Of a stretch of DNA of 21,964 nucleotides, positions 21,195-21,964 are shown piece by piece. The notes beneath the pieces were generated by a model. That model saw nothing but the letters and a program-made list of their open reading frames with translations. It made no database searches and was not told the DNA's origin. Made by a program: the position numbers and the translations under genes. This stretch comes from a virus. Where the stretch lies: IMG/VR virus record IMGVR_UViG_3300027985_000678, positions 1 through 21,964 of that record. The stretch is one strand, 5' to 3'. How positions within the stretch are numbered: the first letter of the stretch is position 1; every line of letters starts with the position of its first letter.

Positions 21195-21964
21195 GTGGCG
21201 GACAGTTTTGGCTTGAAAATAGGTGTCGAGGGCGAAAAAGAATTCAAAAACGCCCTGCGCGACATCAATCAGACGTTTAAGGTACTCGGCAGCGAGATGA
21301 AGCTGGTCTCCTCCGAGTTTGACAAACAGGATAAATCCGTAGCGGCGGTTGCGGCAAGAAACGAAGTTCTGAATAAGGCAATAGACGCCCAAAAAGACAA
21401 AATCACCACCCTTGAAGCTGCTTTAAAAAATGCTGCCGACAGCTTCGGTGAAAACGACCGCCGCACTCAGAACTGGGCGGTTCAATTGAACAACGCCAAG
21501 GCTGAACTCAACGGCATGGAAAAAGAATTAGATGAAACGGCAGACAGTGCGGACGACCTCGGTGATGAACTGGAGGAAAGCGGCGAAGCAGCTGAGAAAT
21601 CCGGCGGTAAGTTTGAGAAGCTGGGTGGCATCCTGAAAGGGATCGGCGCGGCAATGGGCGCGGTAGCTCTTGCCGCCGGTGCCGCCGCCGTGAAACTGGG
21701 CAAGGAAGTCATCGCAGCATACGCGGATTACGAGCAGCTTGTCGGCGGTGTGGATACGCTGTTCAAGGATTCCTCGCAGGCCGTTCAGAATTATGCCGCA
21801 AACGCATTCAAAACTGCCGGTATGTCTGCCAACGAATATATGGAGACGGTCACGGGCTTTTCGGCTTCACTCATCCAGTCCCTCGGCGGAGACACAGCGA
21901 AAGCCGCACAGGTTGCGGACATGGCCATTACCGATATGGCCGACAATGCCAACAAAATGGGTAC
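21195..21964 (+). CDS. Tail tape measure protein, 3' truncated by window edge
   Basis: An open frame from GTG 21195 (preceded by GGGAGGTG) to the window end, giving 256 residues of a much larger protein. The N-terminus ADSFGLKIGVEGEKEFKNAL, DINQTFKVLGSEMKLVSSEF is the usual tape measure opening. Residues 55-135 form an acidic coiled coil (LNKAIDAQKDKITTLEAALK, MEKELDETADSADDLGDELE). A glycine/alanine-rich hydrophobic stretch at about 148-180 (GIGAAMGAVALAAGAAAVKL) is a possible membrane-active segment. Then comes the conserved phage tail-length domain (YEQLVGGVDTLFKDSSQAVQ, ETVTGFSASLIQSLGGD). It sets tail length and is wrapped by the G/GT chaperones encoded upstream. Confidence 0.93.
   Translation, partial: MADSFGLKIGVEGEKEFKNALRDINQTFKVLGSEMKLVSSEFDKQDKSVAAVAARNEVLNKAIDAQKDKITTLEAALKNAADSFGENDRRTQNWAVQLNNAKAELNGMEKELDETADSADDLGDELEESGEAAEKSGGKFEKLGGILKGIGAAMGAVALAAGAAAVKLGKEVIAAYADYEQLVGGVDTLFKDSSQAVQNYAANAFKTAGMSANEYMETVTGFSASLIQSLGGDTAKAAQVADMAITDMADNANKMG

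Noticed and set aside
1-21964. CRISPR arrays, tRNA or rRNA genes, insertion sequences, integrase or attachment sites
   Set aside because: I looked for repeat-spacer patterns, cloverleaf cores, transposase motifs and tyrosine/serine recombinase motifs and saw none; the prophage ends must lie outside the window.

Overview
The window is part of a prophage or temperate siphovirus with HK97-type head genes. The host is most likely a member of the Clostridia (Firmicutes). Support for this is the strong AGGAGG-type ribosome binding sites, the use of ATG, GTG and TTG starts, the gene order (Rossmann DUF7768-like, VapE primase/helicase, VRR-NUC, SNF2 helicase, DUF1492 regulator, HNH, terminase) and protein families that I know mainly from gut clostridial phages. 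Every credible gene is on the + strand. No integrase, lysis genes, tRNA, rRNA, CRISPR array or insertion sequence is visible. The window starts inside one gene and ends inside the tape-measure gene.

Positions 1-4717 hold the end of the replication/early module: a 5'-truncated DUF7768-like gene, a VapE-family primase-helicase, a VRR-NUC nuclease, an SNF2-type helicase broken by a frameshift at its Walker A motif, and a small unknown gene. Two short-repeat arrays lie in the non-coding gaps. One is an iteron-like set of about nine GTGCCGATT-type units at 2580-2787. The other is four 10-bp units at 4453-4492. Positions 4707-5250 form a switch to late expression: a DUF1492 (sigma/ArpU-like) regulator gene whose 3' end carries three GACAC boxes spaced exactly 10 bp, then a TATAAT box, then a promoter-proximal hairpin.

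Positions 5251-13446 are the DNA-packaging module (HNH nuclease, small terminase, large terminase). The two terminase genes are unusually far apart. Between them sits a DNA-methylation cargo: a full-length S-adenosylmethionine synthetase, a ParB-like/N6-adenine methyltransferase fusion, and a cytosine-C5 methyltransferase with a repeat-built insert. A second gene with its own ribosome binding site appears to overlap the C5 methyltransferase in the +1 frame. Two small conserved phage genes follow.

Positions 13462-19661 are a standard morphogenesis operon: portal, ClpP-type head protease, HK97 capsid, head fibre, connector, closure protein, gp10-like protein, tail terminator, major tail protein, and the tail chaperone pair G/GT with a canonical A AAA AAC slippery site.

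Positions 19662-21115 are a more AT-rich cassette (a moron) inserted between the tail chaperone and the tape measure. It has its own TTGACA promoter abutting an 18-bp inverted repeat. It carries three tightly packed genes: a Phd/YefM-like plus HARE-type winged-helix protein, a GIY-YIG nuclease with an N-terminal EF-hand-like loop, and a DUF6979-like protein. I judge this the best candidate for an undescribed system. It may be a nuclease-based anti-phage or toxin-antitoxin-like cassette, possibly tolerated because the same prophage makes its own SAM and methylates its DNA. That function is inferred, not shown. The tape measure gene starts at 21195 and runs off the end.
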